DNA of 64,000 bases from positions 992,001 to 1,056,000 of the forward strand of contig JAUTDX010000063.1 in assembly GCA_030844895.1 (NCBI GenBank). Direction: 5' to 3'. The first letter of the stretch is position 1. The number at the start of each line of letters is the position of its first letter. Below the pieces are notes generated by a model. The model made no database searches and was not told the origin of the DNA. It was given only the letters and a program-made list of their open reading frames with translations. This DNA comes from Ambrosia x helenae. Lineage: Eukaryota; Streptophyta; Magnoliopsida; Asterales; Asteraceae. Shown one piece after another: positions 13,514 through 24,016 of this stretch. The translations under genes and the position numbers were made by a program.

Positions 13514-14131
13514 GATCTGACAAATCAGAAATCGAGAGGTTCAGATTCGCTGCTAGTGTCAACCACTAGTAGCTAGAAAAGTTACGTCTAGACCCAATCC
13601 AGGAATATGCATCCAAGTTCAGAGTCCACTTGGATTCTCATGCATTTCAGTTTATGATTTCGTGTGCACCCGAAATGATAAACTGCTCTACATGGCCCTC
13701 CAAGCTTTCCCTTAGCTTGAACTCAAGTCGCCGGATGTCGGCATCTAGCATCATGCTATCACAAACATAAGTGCACAGGATAATGTGTGAGCAAGTGCGT
13801 CTATTGGGGTACGAAAGGGAGATGTCCGAATCCTGGACAGACCTCGAGAGTACGCAAGACTACCCCAATACACGACACTGCCGTGCAAAACCAACGAGTC
13901 AACTCCTTCTCCTTCAAACCCCGAAGAAGAACATAAGAGTGTATAAAGCCAAGAGTAAGATCGGATGATGTAACAGAGAAGTGTGATGATAATGTAACGA
14001 CACCCCGACAAAGTTAGTACATGTTCCAAACCGACACAAGTATGTGACCGTCTAGTGTGTGCGACTCGGCTATAGACTAGACTCTAAATGCAGTCCTAGT
14101 TCACTATAACCATTGGCTCTGATACCAATCT
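13514..14131 (-). other. 5' leader and primer-binding site of element 1
   Basis: This is the untranslated leader between the 5' LTR and the gag start. The primer-binding site TGGTATCAGAGCC is the reverse complement of 14116-14128, three bases from the LTR edge, and matches the 3' end of the initiator methionine tRNA. The leader contains short open frames but nothing recognisable. Confidence 0.85.
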
Positions 14132-16694
14132 GTCACACCCTCAAATTCCACTTGCGGGGTTTTACCGCGAGGCGCATGACAAACCAGGATTCAAGTCAAC
14201 GGTCACAATAAACAACACTATATGCATAACACAAAACCCAAAAGATATAATTATAAAAGCATAAACTGTAGCGGAAGCTATAAATGTTTACAACCCAAAA
14301 GACATAGTTCAAATGTTTAATGAAGACCATGCTCTAAACCCTAGACGCCCGTGCCGACTCGTGCGCCTAGATCCAGTTGTTGCTACCTTAGCGACCTGAG
14401 AAAAACATGCCAAAAGACGTCAACATATAATGCTGGTGAGTTCACAGGTTTGTTCAAAAATGTTATCCAAATGTTACCATGTCCATACTATATCAATGCT
14501 ACCAAGTACGCTAGCTAGGCGTATGTTTTATTACTACTACGATTGGAAACCATTACTGGACACGTTTAGCAATGTTTAGCATGTTTAGCAGCCCGTAATG
14601 TTCAGCACGATAATGTTCCTGTTCGAGACAATATGCACCCGCCCGGCCCTCCAAGCCGACGAGTGGGGCAGGTCACGCCCAATAGATCTATCCACATTTC
14701 CCCCGTTGTGCAACCTCGCACATTCATGGTTTCCCCCGGGACTTTCAAAAGATCGCATAGTACACAAGTTCAAAACCATAGTATGACATATGTTACCAAA
14801 ACAGTTTAGCGCATGTTTTCTCCCCCAAAAGGTTAAAGCAGTAAAAGTGGGGCCGTGAACTCACCTTAGATTGCGTTCCTCAAATGTAAGTAAAAGATGT
14901 TTAGCCCTTGATGATCCCTCTACCGGAGATCTATCAAAATGTTCACATAAGTGTTCCGACTAATAACCATAAGGTTATCTAGTCCCCGATTGTCCAGATC
15001 ATAACCAAGTATGTTTTTAAAACGTGTTTACGTGTTTAACCGACACACTAGACCGACCCGACATCCCGTTGGTGACCCATTACCCTAACTAATCAAGTAC
15101 ACATAGATTACACGCAAGGTTCAAGCATAAAACACTTAGTTTGTATCAAAAATCTCATTTTTGTTAACGTAGGGTCGAATGTGACTGTAAGTGGTCGAAG
15201 GTGTCCTTATTTGGTCGAATGTGTCTTTGAAATTCCACCTTCGCCCCTTTTCCTCCCACCTTCGCCCACTTGTAGCACCTTCGCCCCTTCAGCTTCCAGG
15301 TTCGACCCCTGGAATCCACCTTCGACCGTTCGACTGGTCGAAGGTATTCCAGGTTCGCCCCTGATGTCAGATTTTTCCAAAAACGCGTCGAAAAACATCC
15401 GAAAACATCACGAAACATCATGAGTTACAGCAGTCAAGCATCATTAATATATTCCTACGAAACCCTACCAATTTTACCCCAAAATCTATCCGTTTGACAA
15501 GTTTCCTAAAATAGTAAATTATGGAGATGTCACATCATCATGCATGAAAATATTACCCAATTAGGAAACTTTCTGAAATCGATCAATAATCAGTTTATCA
15601 TACTCGAACCATCATGAACAAGAAACCCCTATCATAACCTTATCATAATCATCCAACAACAAACCCTAAATCTAACTAAAAACCCCTTTAATCGCCAAAA
15701 CACCATCAACAATCAAAGGTAACATGTGTCAATCATAACCCATCATTAATAACAGTCCTAGGTTGTTGTCATATCATCTATACAACAAGTAATCATCAAA
15801 CAATGCATAATATCATACTAACACATGTTTATTTTCATAAAAACTCATTGTTTATGAATAGGTTTTGGTTAGGAAAGGTTTTTATTCATAAAATAGGTTG
15901 ATATCAGATCTGGACCCTTGGGGTTTAGATTAAAACAAGTCAAAATTGTTTAAAAAGGATTTGTAATGAAGAACACACCTTAGATCTTCACTTGTAATGA
16001 TTTAGAGAGTTAGGTTATGAAAAACAAGCTCAAAAACTCCTTCCCCAATGATAATAGCTGATAGAGAGTGTTTGGAGGCGTTTAGGGTTTGTGAAATGGT
16101 GAAAAATGGCTAAGGATGGTATTTATACCCAGTCCAGGTTCGCCCAGTTTATGTGGTCGAATGTGGAACTTTTCCACATTCGCCCCTTTTTAATGGTCGA
16201 ATGTGGAATCTTTCCACATTCGCCCATTTCTCAAGTCCCATTTCCACATTCGCCCATTATTTCCACATTCAGGTCATCAGCACTTTTTAACACATGTTAA
16301 CAGAACTTTTAACACATGTTAACCTTTTTCCAGTTTGTCGTGTTTAACGCATTCTAACACATCTTAACACATAAGCATGCATCCATAGTCTATACTTAGC
16401 ATGTTTAGGCACGTATAATCATTTGTACATCATTTAAGCAAGTATAAGCATACAATTCACCACACGACCCATAATCTACACATATACTTAATTAGTTCAT
16501 GTAATGTCACCAACGACGGAACCCGGTACTAATGTATTCCCAAAACGACTCCCAATGATCCTCCAGATCATTGACCCTGGACAATCCTAATTACCCGACT
16601 CAACTGACCCAGTTAAGTTTGTTTATAAACGTTTCTCGCTAAGGTAGACTTAGATGTTACTATTATGTTTAAGCCGAACATGCCGGGTGTCACA
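14132..16694 (-). repeat. 5' LTR of Tekay element 1
   Basis: This is the upstream LTR in the sense direction, 2563 bp. A TATA box (TATAAATA on the minus strand, plus positions 16120-16127) puts U3 at about 16128-16694. Immediately upstream of the TATA box is a cluster of GGTCGAATGTGG and its inverse CCACATTCGCCC (16138-16275). A second cluster with the variant GGTCGAAGGTG/CACCTTCGCCCC lies downstream in R/U5 at 15174-15362. Confidence 0.93.
16120..16127 (-). promoter_or_regulatory. TATA box of element 1 LTR promoter
   Basis: TATAAATA on the minus strand in the context GGGTATAAATACCATCC. The same box occurs in the other LTR at 8088-8095, and in element 2 at 44562-44569 (TAGTATAAATACC). Its conservation between diverged LTRs supports it as the functional core promoter. 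Confidence 0.65.
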
Positions 16695-16981
16695 CTATTG
16701 CTGACATAGGGCCGATAAACAAAACCAAACAACTAATTTGAACTTACAAACTGATATTGATGGTGAATTGCCCAGTCAAACGTATAGTCAAACGTGAACC
16801 AAAGAAGATTATAATGAGGTTTTTAGAGGAAATTGAGAGTAGGGATATGATTTTCGGCGAGTAGAGGCTGAGAATGAGGGCTCAATTTATAGTGTAACAT
16901 ACATATGATCGAATTGGAAGGTTTGACTCGAGTTTAAAACATAAACGCGTGATTTGGCTTGATTTGGAATGTTTTGATTAC

Positions 16982-18478
16982 TGTAACACCCCCAACCGAT
17001 GGCGGAATCATCGAGGTGTCACGTAGTGACGATTGTTCAAAGGCACATGGTACTAAAATGTAAATATATTATTGAATAATTTAAATTGTCTTACATAGAT
17101 GAAATGGGAAAAATACAAAAGTCTGAACGAAACATGAAAATTGAAATAACTTATTAAAAGCAAGCACTAAAATCCAATGCTATGGAACTAAGATCAAACT
17201 GCACCTGAAACATGTACAAAATAGGTTTTGTCAACATAAGAAATGTTGGTGAGCATTCCTAGTTTTAATACATATAGTAAGTTGGAAAAATGGTATACAA
17301 TTCAAGTGCAAAGCTACAGTGCAATTATGTAAACTATGTAACATACAAATGAGCGACATCAATCCTGTGACTGTATAATGTACTAAATGAACGGCGGTGT
17401 ACTTATCCAATAAATGGATAATAACTTAACAATGACCACGGATTCTCCGATGAAAAAGGGGGAGAATCAACCTAGGCGGGTTGTCAATCCAATAGCGCTA
17501 TCCAATGTTAAGGTCGGCTTGTACAATGTTAATGATTTCACTAAGTACAAATGTATTTTACATGTAATGTCTAAGCATAAAGCACGTTTGTAAGAAAATG
17601 CACATAGTACTAGAATTGTATTGTAAAAATGTGAACTTGTATGTCTAATTTGTATAAGTGTACATGTAACACCCCAAAAGTGAATAAAAGCAAAAAGGGG
17701 ATAGGAAATACTCACTTTCGCCAAATAACTAGATGACTAAGCAAGCGTGAAAATGCGAGCAAACCAAAGACTCAACAACGAAACTAGTCCAATTTAGAAG
17801 AAAAGAAACCGAATAAGAAAAATATCCAGCTTCCAATTCGCCAATTACGAGAGCTTATAATCAAAGCTTCAAATGTAGAAGTAATGTGCTATAGAAGAAA
17901 GGTATGAGGGAGAGTTTAATCGAATTGAAACAATCGATTTAGAGGTGCAAAGTGTAATGGGTCATAGGTGGGTTTTTATACTAGTTTTGGATTCAATTAG
18001 GCTTTAAAATTGGTCAACACAATAAAGTAAGGTTTTAAGATGAATTGACTATTTGACTAGGACTTTGACTAGGACTTTGACTAGGAATTTGACTAGGACT
18101 TTGACTAGGACTTTGACTGGGACTTTGACTGGGACTTTGACTGGGACTTTGACTGTTTGACTGTCTCCGCGGACCGCGAGAGCTAAAAAATAAATTTTTC
18201 TAATTTAATCAATTTTAAGTTCTGGACTTGTTTCCTTCGGTTTCTAAGTTGTTTTAGGACCGAAAATTAAGGGCTTTGAGTATCAAGGTCTGAAACATAC
18301 GAGATCGGGTGTAGATGTGAGTATAAAACGTGCATACTTTTACTTCTAAAAATTATAAGTTTTATTAAATTGTGAATTTTGGTCCTATTAAAATACGAGG
18401 GTTAAAAATGAAAATTTTGAAATAGTTGAGGAACCAATTATGCACATTTATGAAATGTGAAGGGTGCAGGTTGTCACA
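16982..18478 (-). mobile_element. Solo LTR, minus orientation
   Basis: It starts TGTAACACCCCCAACCGATG and ends GCAGGTTGTCACA, with an identical 5-bp duplication ATTAC on both sides (16977-16981, 18479-18483). On the minus strand it begins TGTGACAACCTGCA, like the unrelated-position solo LTR at 46651, and it has a TATAAAAA-type box on the minus strand near 17975. No internal region remains. It contains a 12-bp minisatellite. It is inserted in the old LTR at 4165-18914. Confidence 0.85.
18045..18165 (+). repeat. 12-bp minisatellite GACTTTGACTAG
   Basis: About nine tandem units of GACTTTGACTAG, drifting to GACTTTGACTGG in the right half, lie inside the solo LTR. The gradient between the two variants suggests two rounds of expansion. 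Confidence 0.85.
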
Positions 18479-18659
18479 ATTACTGATTGGCGTGTATGAT
18501 ACGCGAATTGGTCTGCCTATCAATCATGTTTACCATATCGGGATTAAAAACGCGGATTGAAGTTTGAATTTGTAAGATTGGATCGCAGTTTGACTTCTCA
18601 TAAGTCAACTGCACTTTTAAACACGTTATAAATATATATACATCTGAAGGTTAATACCA

Positions 18660-18745
18660 AGACAAGCAGTAGACCAGCTGGTTAGGTTGTGTGTGTGATT
18701 CGGACCGTTTTGGGACGCGGGTTCGAGTCCCGGCCCAAACATCTA
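18660..18745 (+). repeat. tRNA-like (SINE head-like) segment
   Basis: An A-box-like stretch (TAGACCAGCTGGTTAGG) and a perfect B-box (GGTTCGAGTCC) lie 40 nt apart, followed by a T-run. The acceptor arm does not pair, so it is not a tRNA gene. It lies in the right part of the old LTR and may be a SINE fragment. Confidence 0.4.
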
Positions 18746-19218
18746 TTTTTTTGGAATTTAAATCATAACTAATATGTTATTTTATGGATATGATATGATT
18801 ATACGTGTCCAAAATCGTCACGAAACATTTTTTAGAAGGTATGGAAATGATAAAAATGCAAAGTTTATTAATAAATGTCTCAAACGTACATGAAATTTAA
18901 TACGAAATGTTACATCCTGTGTACACATCATCTCTTAGATGTTGGAAGTTAAGGACATATGGTTGGACAATTTACATAGTGTGACATGAAAAGTTATAAG
19001 AACGTATATGTTGGATATAAAAAAATATAGTTTTTTTTCAAAGTTTAGACAATGAAGAGAAATGGATTAATTTCATATACATCGTTTCTCATTCAAAGAC
19101 AATTACGTTTTTACACTTTTCCTACAGCTTGGTGGGCTAACACGGCTATGCTTGTGCATTGTTAAAAAAAATATATTTATCTTAACCGTCCCGCAGCAAC
19201 GCGCGAGTTTCCTACTAG

Positions 19219-19690
19219 TAAAATATAACTATCAAGTATAATTAAATTAAGTATTATATTAGCCACATGAAAAGCATATAGTTGAATAATGTAGATATAT
19301 AAACAACATGAATATAATTATTGTTAAGTATCAAAGTCTTCAAGGTGCATGTACGTAACTTATAACAATAATATGACATACGTACTTGCTACAAATCATC
19401 AATTGAACTGCATTTGGCATACAAAGAGCAGTAATGGCCTATGGTTAAAATAGTTTTAATTAACTAATATGATTTTTTTTTTTTTTTTGAACGGCAACTT
19501 ATAATATGAATATCTTTTTAAAAAAACTTATAATATGAATGATCAAGTGAAATCTTCTAAAGAAGACATAATAACGATCATCGTTTACATTTCCCTTTTA
19601 AGATTCAATTAAGGATGGATCATATGAAATTGTAGAGAACCAATTTTTAATCAACCATTTAAAAATACTAAACTGACAGAGTCAAAGAGA
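19219..19690. other. AT-rich intergenic DNA
   Basis: Nothing coding is recognised. There is a duplicated phrase (CTTATAATATGAAT at 19498 and 19529) and a T-tract at 19473-19488. Confidence 0.5.
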
Positions 19691-19698
19691 GTTATTCT

Positions 19699-20011
19699 TT
19701 TTTTTTTAACGGCCAACAAATCAATTCCGAGCACTCTCGGACACCCTTTTGGCGAATCAGGTACTCGAGAGTACTCGGGCCACCAATTGCCATCAATTCC
19801 TGGGAAAACCCGATCACTCACCCGCCCGAAGGCGCGACGGTGAAATAGTCGGTAAAACCGGTCGGGATCAGGACTCGAACTCAAGCCAATGGTCGGGTCA
19901 TCCCTCATTTCCCCTCCACCATTGTCCTCCAAATGTAGCTAGTGGGAATTGAACCCAAACCTCCCATAGGAAACTTTAGGCCCTCAACCAACTGTGCTAC
20001 AAGTGTCGGAC
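19699..20011 (-). mobile_element. SINE retrotransposon
   Basis: On the minus strand the element starts with a tRNA-like head (A-box-like GTAGCACAGTTGGTTGAGG; B-box GGTTCAATTCC) and ends in a poly(A) run (T-tract 19697-19708 on plus). It is flanked by an 8-bp duplication GTTATTCT (19691-19698 and 20012-20019). About 313 bp is normal for a plant SINE. It has no coding capacity and would depend on LINE machinery. Confidence 0.8.
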
Positions 20012-20275
20012 GTTATTCTACATAACGCAATTGCCACCAATTCCTGGGAAAACCCGACCACTCACACGCCCGAAGGCGTGACGGTGAAATAGTCGGTAAA
20101 ACCGGTTGGGATCAGGACTCGAACTCAAGCCAATGGCCGGGTCATCCATCATTTCCTCTCCACCATTGTCCTCCAAATGTAGCTAGTGGGAATTGAACCC
20201 AAGCCTCCTATAGGAAACTTTAGGCCCTCAACCAACTATGCTACAAGTTTCGGACGTTATTCTACATAACGCATT
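19787..20275. repeat. 244-bp tandem duplication covering most of the SINE and its flank
   Basis: The unit from 19787 to about 20030 is repeated at 20031-20274 with a few substitutions. The second copy includes not only the SINE head but also the flanking GTTATTCTACATAACGCA, so the duplication happened after the SINE inserted. Short TTGC identity at the junctions fits replication slippage or unequal exchange. Confidence 0.85.
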
Positions 20276-20593
20276 TGCTATATATATATTATACTATAAC
20301 GCTAGCATTTATTGCTCAATATTGGTTAAAATAGTTATAATTTTAACCGTCGTTGTCTATGACACAAAGGCCATTTCTAAACAAATCAACATGACAATTT
20401 TCCCGTTAAATTAGGAGCGAGATGTCTTTATAATACTTCAATATTTTTCAGGTTACAATAAAATATTCTTTGGCTTGATACTAACAAAACAAAATCCCCG
20501 TTGACATTTCTCTTTTCAAATTTGCTGTTGAGTTGAATTTTTGAAACTTCCGTTACACCTAACGTTTGATAATTTGGTATGGTATACTTCTTT

Positions 20594-21947
20594 GAGAAAG
20601 TATAGGATACAAAGTATCCTTAACCTACAAAGTGTAAGAAGCCACTAGAACTTGCCACCTATCAATTTAATCTAACCACAGTTAAACCTATTATCTTCTT
20701 CCCTGATCTAAAACACAAAACATAAACCTAACTACTCATCCTTTGAAGTTCATCGATAGAGATCTGGCCACTACCCCCACCACCACCGTCACCGTCACCG
20801 CCACCGCCACCACCACCTACAGCCGATACACGACTTCCCTAAATTGTTCCTCATCAGTTACTACTACATTTCACATTTCTTTATCCTTTTCTTTCTAATC
20901 GATGGCCAATGGAGTTCCTGTATGGGCTGAGAGGAGCTATGGATTCTACTCCATAATAATTATTCTACTGCATAAGAAATTAAAGGGGAGCCGAAGAGCT
21001 TTACGTATTGGAGAAAAGTTTCAAGAGTGCGTCCAAATTTCTTGGTATAAGATGTGAATACTGGTGCCTTCGAGGACATATTATAAAGGTGCGTTTTAAA
21101 GTGTTTGAATGTGAGAGTAAAATAGGGGGAAAAGTGAGGAAAATGTGAGTTTTTATTTTTACTAAATGCTTTTTACAAAACCAAATGCGTTTTACAAAAT
21201 ACAAGTGCGTTTTACAAAAAAACCAAATGCGTTTTACAAAACCAAGTGCGTTTTACAAAAACCAAGTGCGTTTTACAAAAACCAAGTGCGTTTTTATAAA
21301 AAAACCAAGTGCGTTTTTGTAAAAACCAGTTTAAATAGTGTTTAAAAAACCAAATGCGTTTTATAAAAAAATCAAATGCGTTTTATAAAAAACCAAATGC
21401 GTTTTATAAAAAACCAAATGCGTTTTATAAAAAACCAAATGCGTTTTATGATTTTCTGTTTAACAGTTTTCTGATCTTCGCGTCTGAAACTTTTTTGAAA
21501 GCCATTTTTTTTCTTTAATTCTTCTTCTATTATCAACATCGTTCGTTTCTGTGAATAATACATACATTGATGGTGATTTTTGAATATGATTCTACTAATT
21601 TTATCAATTGAATTTTCATACTCTGTTTTTTTTCTATTTCTGCAAATACATTTTGATTTTGTTTTGTAATCGAATGTTTTTGATTGTTTAATTAATCATT
21701 CTGAACGTTTAATCGAGTTGAAAACGATGAAAAATCAGGTTCAATCGTTGAAAATTTTTGCATCGATTATGTCTGTTGTTATGATTTCACAGAAATTTAA
21801 ACGTGTTTTTTCCTAATTTACCCTTGGTTAGATTAACCCAAATATGATTAGGATTATTAATTACCATCTTGCCACCGCCTAAATCTAATGGCTGAGAATG
21901 CTTCTTACACTTTGTACGTTAAGAAACTTTGTACGTTAGCCTCTCTC
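20594..21947. mobile_element. Mutator-like non-autonomous element, copy 1
   Basis: It is a 1354-bp element with an identical 9-bp duplication TACTTCTTT (20585-20593, 21948-21956). The ends are inverted: left GAGAAAGTATAGGATACAAAG and, reversed, right GAGAGAGGCTAACGTACAAAG, both followed inward by TACAAAGTGTAAGAAGC. A related copy with its own duplication is at 31330-32843. The interior contains a 20-bp minisatellite and no transposase. The 9-bp duplication and inverted ends fit Mutator-like elements. Confidence 0.75.
21165..21448 (+). repeat. 20-bp minisatellite AAGTGCGTTTTACAAAAACC, copy 1
   Basis: Tandem units of consensus AAGTGCGTTTTACAAAAACC, with variants (AAATGCG, TATAAAAAA), lie inside the Mutator-like element. 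The homologous array in copy 2 (32008-32345) differs in unit order and number. Confidence 0.88.
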
Positions 21948-21956
21948 TACTTCTTT

Positions 21957-22369
21957 TATCCATTTGTAAAGGGATATATCATCTTATAACTTAGTTTTTT
22001 TTTTTCTTGCCGTTCAAAAAAAAAACTTAGTTTTTTTCTTCTAGAACAAGTCTAAACACTTTTTTTTTTAATTGATGATTCTTATTTTAAAATTTTGAAC
22101 TCATCAGTCATCACGCACATACATATGCCGTGTACTCAAAAAGTTATCAAACTGCATGTTCATATATTTTTAATATACTTTTTTAAGTTTGTATCATTTA
22201 CACTATACCTACACACTTTATATGCATAAACGACAATCAATTAATATGTTGATGTTTTTTTTTTCCCTGAAATTTCAGAAAAAAAGAGTGATAAACAATA
22301 ATTATTACATTTATAACATTTTAATTTTATTTTTTAAGACTAAAAAAATGAATTGTTATATTATAACTA
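21957..22369. other. AT-rich spacer, no gene
   Basis: T-tracts with a duplicated AACTTAGTTTTTTTCTT phrase at 21980 and 22025. Short frames only. Confidence 0.5.
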
Positions 22370-22801
22370 GGGATGAAAATTTTCTATGAATACTTATCTA
22401 TGTCGTACATTCGTACATGTATCCATACCGATTTTGTTTATTCGGTACATGTATTGGTATCCTTTTATTGATTTTGGTATTCGGTAACGGTACTTTTTCG
22501 ATAAATATGGTATGGGTATCGAATTTAGACATGGAATGAACATTTGCTATATATATTATCGTATTACGTTACTTGTATCGATTTTAGCTATTTGGTACCC
22601 GTACTGTATTGGTATTCATACCGATTTTACATATTTGGTACCCGTACAAGTGCTAAAAAAAATCTCAATATTAAAGAGGTACCAAAGTTAGTACGGTACC
22701 AATATAATCAGTGTGACATTTAGAATCCAATTTTGTTTAGATTCACTATCAATATTTTCGATACCGGTATACTTATAGACGTTGTACCAATCTCAACTCT
22801 A
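22370..22801. mobile_element. Decayed hAT-like element with GGTAC/GTACC interior
   Basis: The left end TAGGGATGAAAAT matches the TAGGGATGAGC ends of the intact element at 30559. The flanks ATTATAAC (22362-22369) and ACTATGAC (22802-22809) agree at 6 of 8 positions, as expected of an old 8-bp duplication. The interior is repeated GGTAC, TTCGGTA and TACCGAT words. No transposase. Confidence 0.5.
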
Positions 22802-22867
22802 ACTATGACAAAAAAACTGAAAAAGATATATTATTGTGAAGTATCAACCTCCTACGTTCATAGCCAA

Positions 22868-23150
22868 ATGAGGTAGTGGTGGAGTGATTAGGGAAAGACT
22901 TGGTGTTCCTTGTGACCCAGGTTCGATTCCTACTCTCCTCATTATTTTCTGCGGCATCTGGACAATGATGGTGACAAACACACCAGGAGTGTTTGATCCT
23001 GAGAAATTGAGCCGAACCCTGGTTTTCACCTGACTGTTACTCCAGCGAGATCTAGTGGTATGATGTCTTTCCTTACAAATGTGAGGTTGTGATTTCAAAT
23101 CCTTGCAAATGAAAATAAGGTGGTATAAAATTTGTCGTAAAAAAAAAAGT
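22868..23150 (+). mobile_element. SINE-like element, possibly dimeric
   Basis: A tRNA-like head with a perfect B-box GGTTCGATTCC (22919-22929) is followed by a second weaker tRNA-like block (23040-23105) and an A-run at 23139-23148. No clear flanking duplication was found. The sequence has no open frame of interest. Confidence 0.5.
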
Positions 23151-23275
23151 AAGAAATTAATATTCGGGTTAAGTTGTATTTACTTTTATTAATTGATACG
23201 CGCTTATTGCATTCCTTTCAAAACCTTATTATTAAATAGACAATGAATGTGATTGATTTAATTTTAAAAGTATAT

Positions 23276-23969
23276 CAATGTATGATTTTAGTTATCGGAG
23301 ACTCAAGATTTGGTGCGAATGCTTACGGGGATCAAGCTTAGTGATTCGGTTGATAAATGGACGTGGAATGATGGTTCTAAAGGTCCTTTTAATGTTACGG
23401 ATTTTAAAAAGCTTATCAAAATTTCTGGAAATGGGCCGAGGATTAATACACATATGAAATGGGAGGCTTGGATCCCAATAAAAGTTAATCTTCTTTCACG
23501 GAGGGCCGAACGTGATAGATTACCAACTCGGGTGGCATTGACGACCAGGAGGATCAATATACCAGACATTGTTTGTCCTTTTTGCAATGTGGATAATGAA
23601 GATGTTAGGCATTTGATGGTCCGCTGTGGTTTTTCTTACGAAGTTTGGAGTATTATATGCAAATGGTGCAAGTTGGAGCCGTTTTTTGCTTATGATTACG
23701 ACGATTTGCTGATGTTATATAACAACGTTCATGCTGGAAAGTGGAGGAAAAAGATTGTTAGAGATATAGTAATGATTACGGCTTGGGTTATTTGGAATAC
23801 AAGGAACGCGAGGATTTTTCATAATAAGGACAACAAGGTAATGGATGTTGTGGCGGAGGTGAAATCGAAGGCTTTTTTTGTGGTTAAAATATAGGTCAAA
23901 ATTCAAAGATATTGTTTGGAATGACTGGGCCACTTATCCATTGTATATGTTTGTATAATTTGGCGGTTC
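23276..23969 (+). pseudogene. 3' fragment of a LINE reverse transcriptase (zinc-binding domain)
   Basis: The frame at 23310-23894 encodes a C-terminal zinc-binding region of plant L1-type LINE ORF2. It shows WKAWIP-like MKWEAWIPIKVNLLSRRAERDRLPTR followed by CPFCNVDNEDVRHLMVRC, the usual CxxC...HxxxxC zinc ligands, then the W-rich tail. A one-base slip in the T-run at about 23873 puts the last residues (ending DWATYPLYMFV-stop, 23969) in another frame. The reverse transcriptase catalytic part is missing, so this is a 5'-truncated dead copy, the common fate of LINEs. Confidence 0.8.
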
Positions 23970-24016
23970 TCGGTTCTCGGATACAGAACACATAAAAAAT
24001 AAGAAGTATAAAATTA

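Larger units (their letters stand above)
6100..16694 (-). mobile_element. Full-length Ty3/gypsy Tekay chromovirus (element 1)
   Basis: This is a 10.6-kb LTR retrotransposon read on the minus strand. It is flanked by an identical 5-bp duplication CTATT (6095-6099, 16695-16699). The sense order from 16694 downward is 5' LTR, initiator-Met primer-binding site, 5' leader, glycine/arginine-rich gag start, intron, gag-protease-RT-RNase H-integrase-chromodomain, polypurine tract, 3' LTR. The C-terminal chromodomain, long LTRs and iMet priming place it in the Tekay (Del) clade of chromoviruses. The two LTRs differ by roughly ten single-base changes by eye plus a 24-bp indel, so insertion is recent. 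It sits inside an older solo LTR. Confidence 0.95.
4165..18914. mobile_element. Old solo LTR split by two younger insertions
   Basis: It starts TGTAACACCCCAACCGATGG at 4165 and ends TGTTACA at 18914, flanked by an identical 5-bp duplication TCCTG (4160-4164 and 18915-18919). Removing the Tekay element (6100-16694) and the inner solo LTR (16982-18478) with their duplications leaves about 2.65 kb, a normal LTR size. The first about 130 bp are visibly related to the inner solo LTR at 16982. No internal retrotransposon region remains, so this is the product of LTR-LTR recombination. A TATA-like CTATAAATTG on the minus strand near 16888 suggests the sense strand is minus. Confidence 0.7.
3411..19218 (+). 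mobile_element. Non-autonomous Helitron interrupted by nested elements
   Basis: The 5' end TCTCTACTACATTATAAAG at 3411 is preceded by A. The 3' end CTAG (19215-19218) is followed by T and preceded by a GC-rich hairpin-like stretch (CCCGCAGCAACGCGCG, 19192-19206). That matches the known Helitron layout (5'-TC, 3' hairpin plus CTRR, insertion between A and T). A perfect-TSD solo LTR occupies 4165-18914, so the Helitron itself is only about 1.05 kb (3411-4159 plus 18920-19218). No Rep/helicase coding sequence is present, so it would be non-autonomous. Pairing of these two ends is inference: they are the nearest compatible ends and the intervening DNA is fully explained by younger insertions. Confidence 0.55.

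Noticed and set aside
18660..18745. tRNA gene
   Set aside because: A- and B-box words are present but the acceptor and anticodon stems do not pair.
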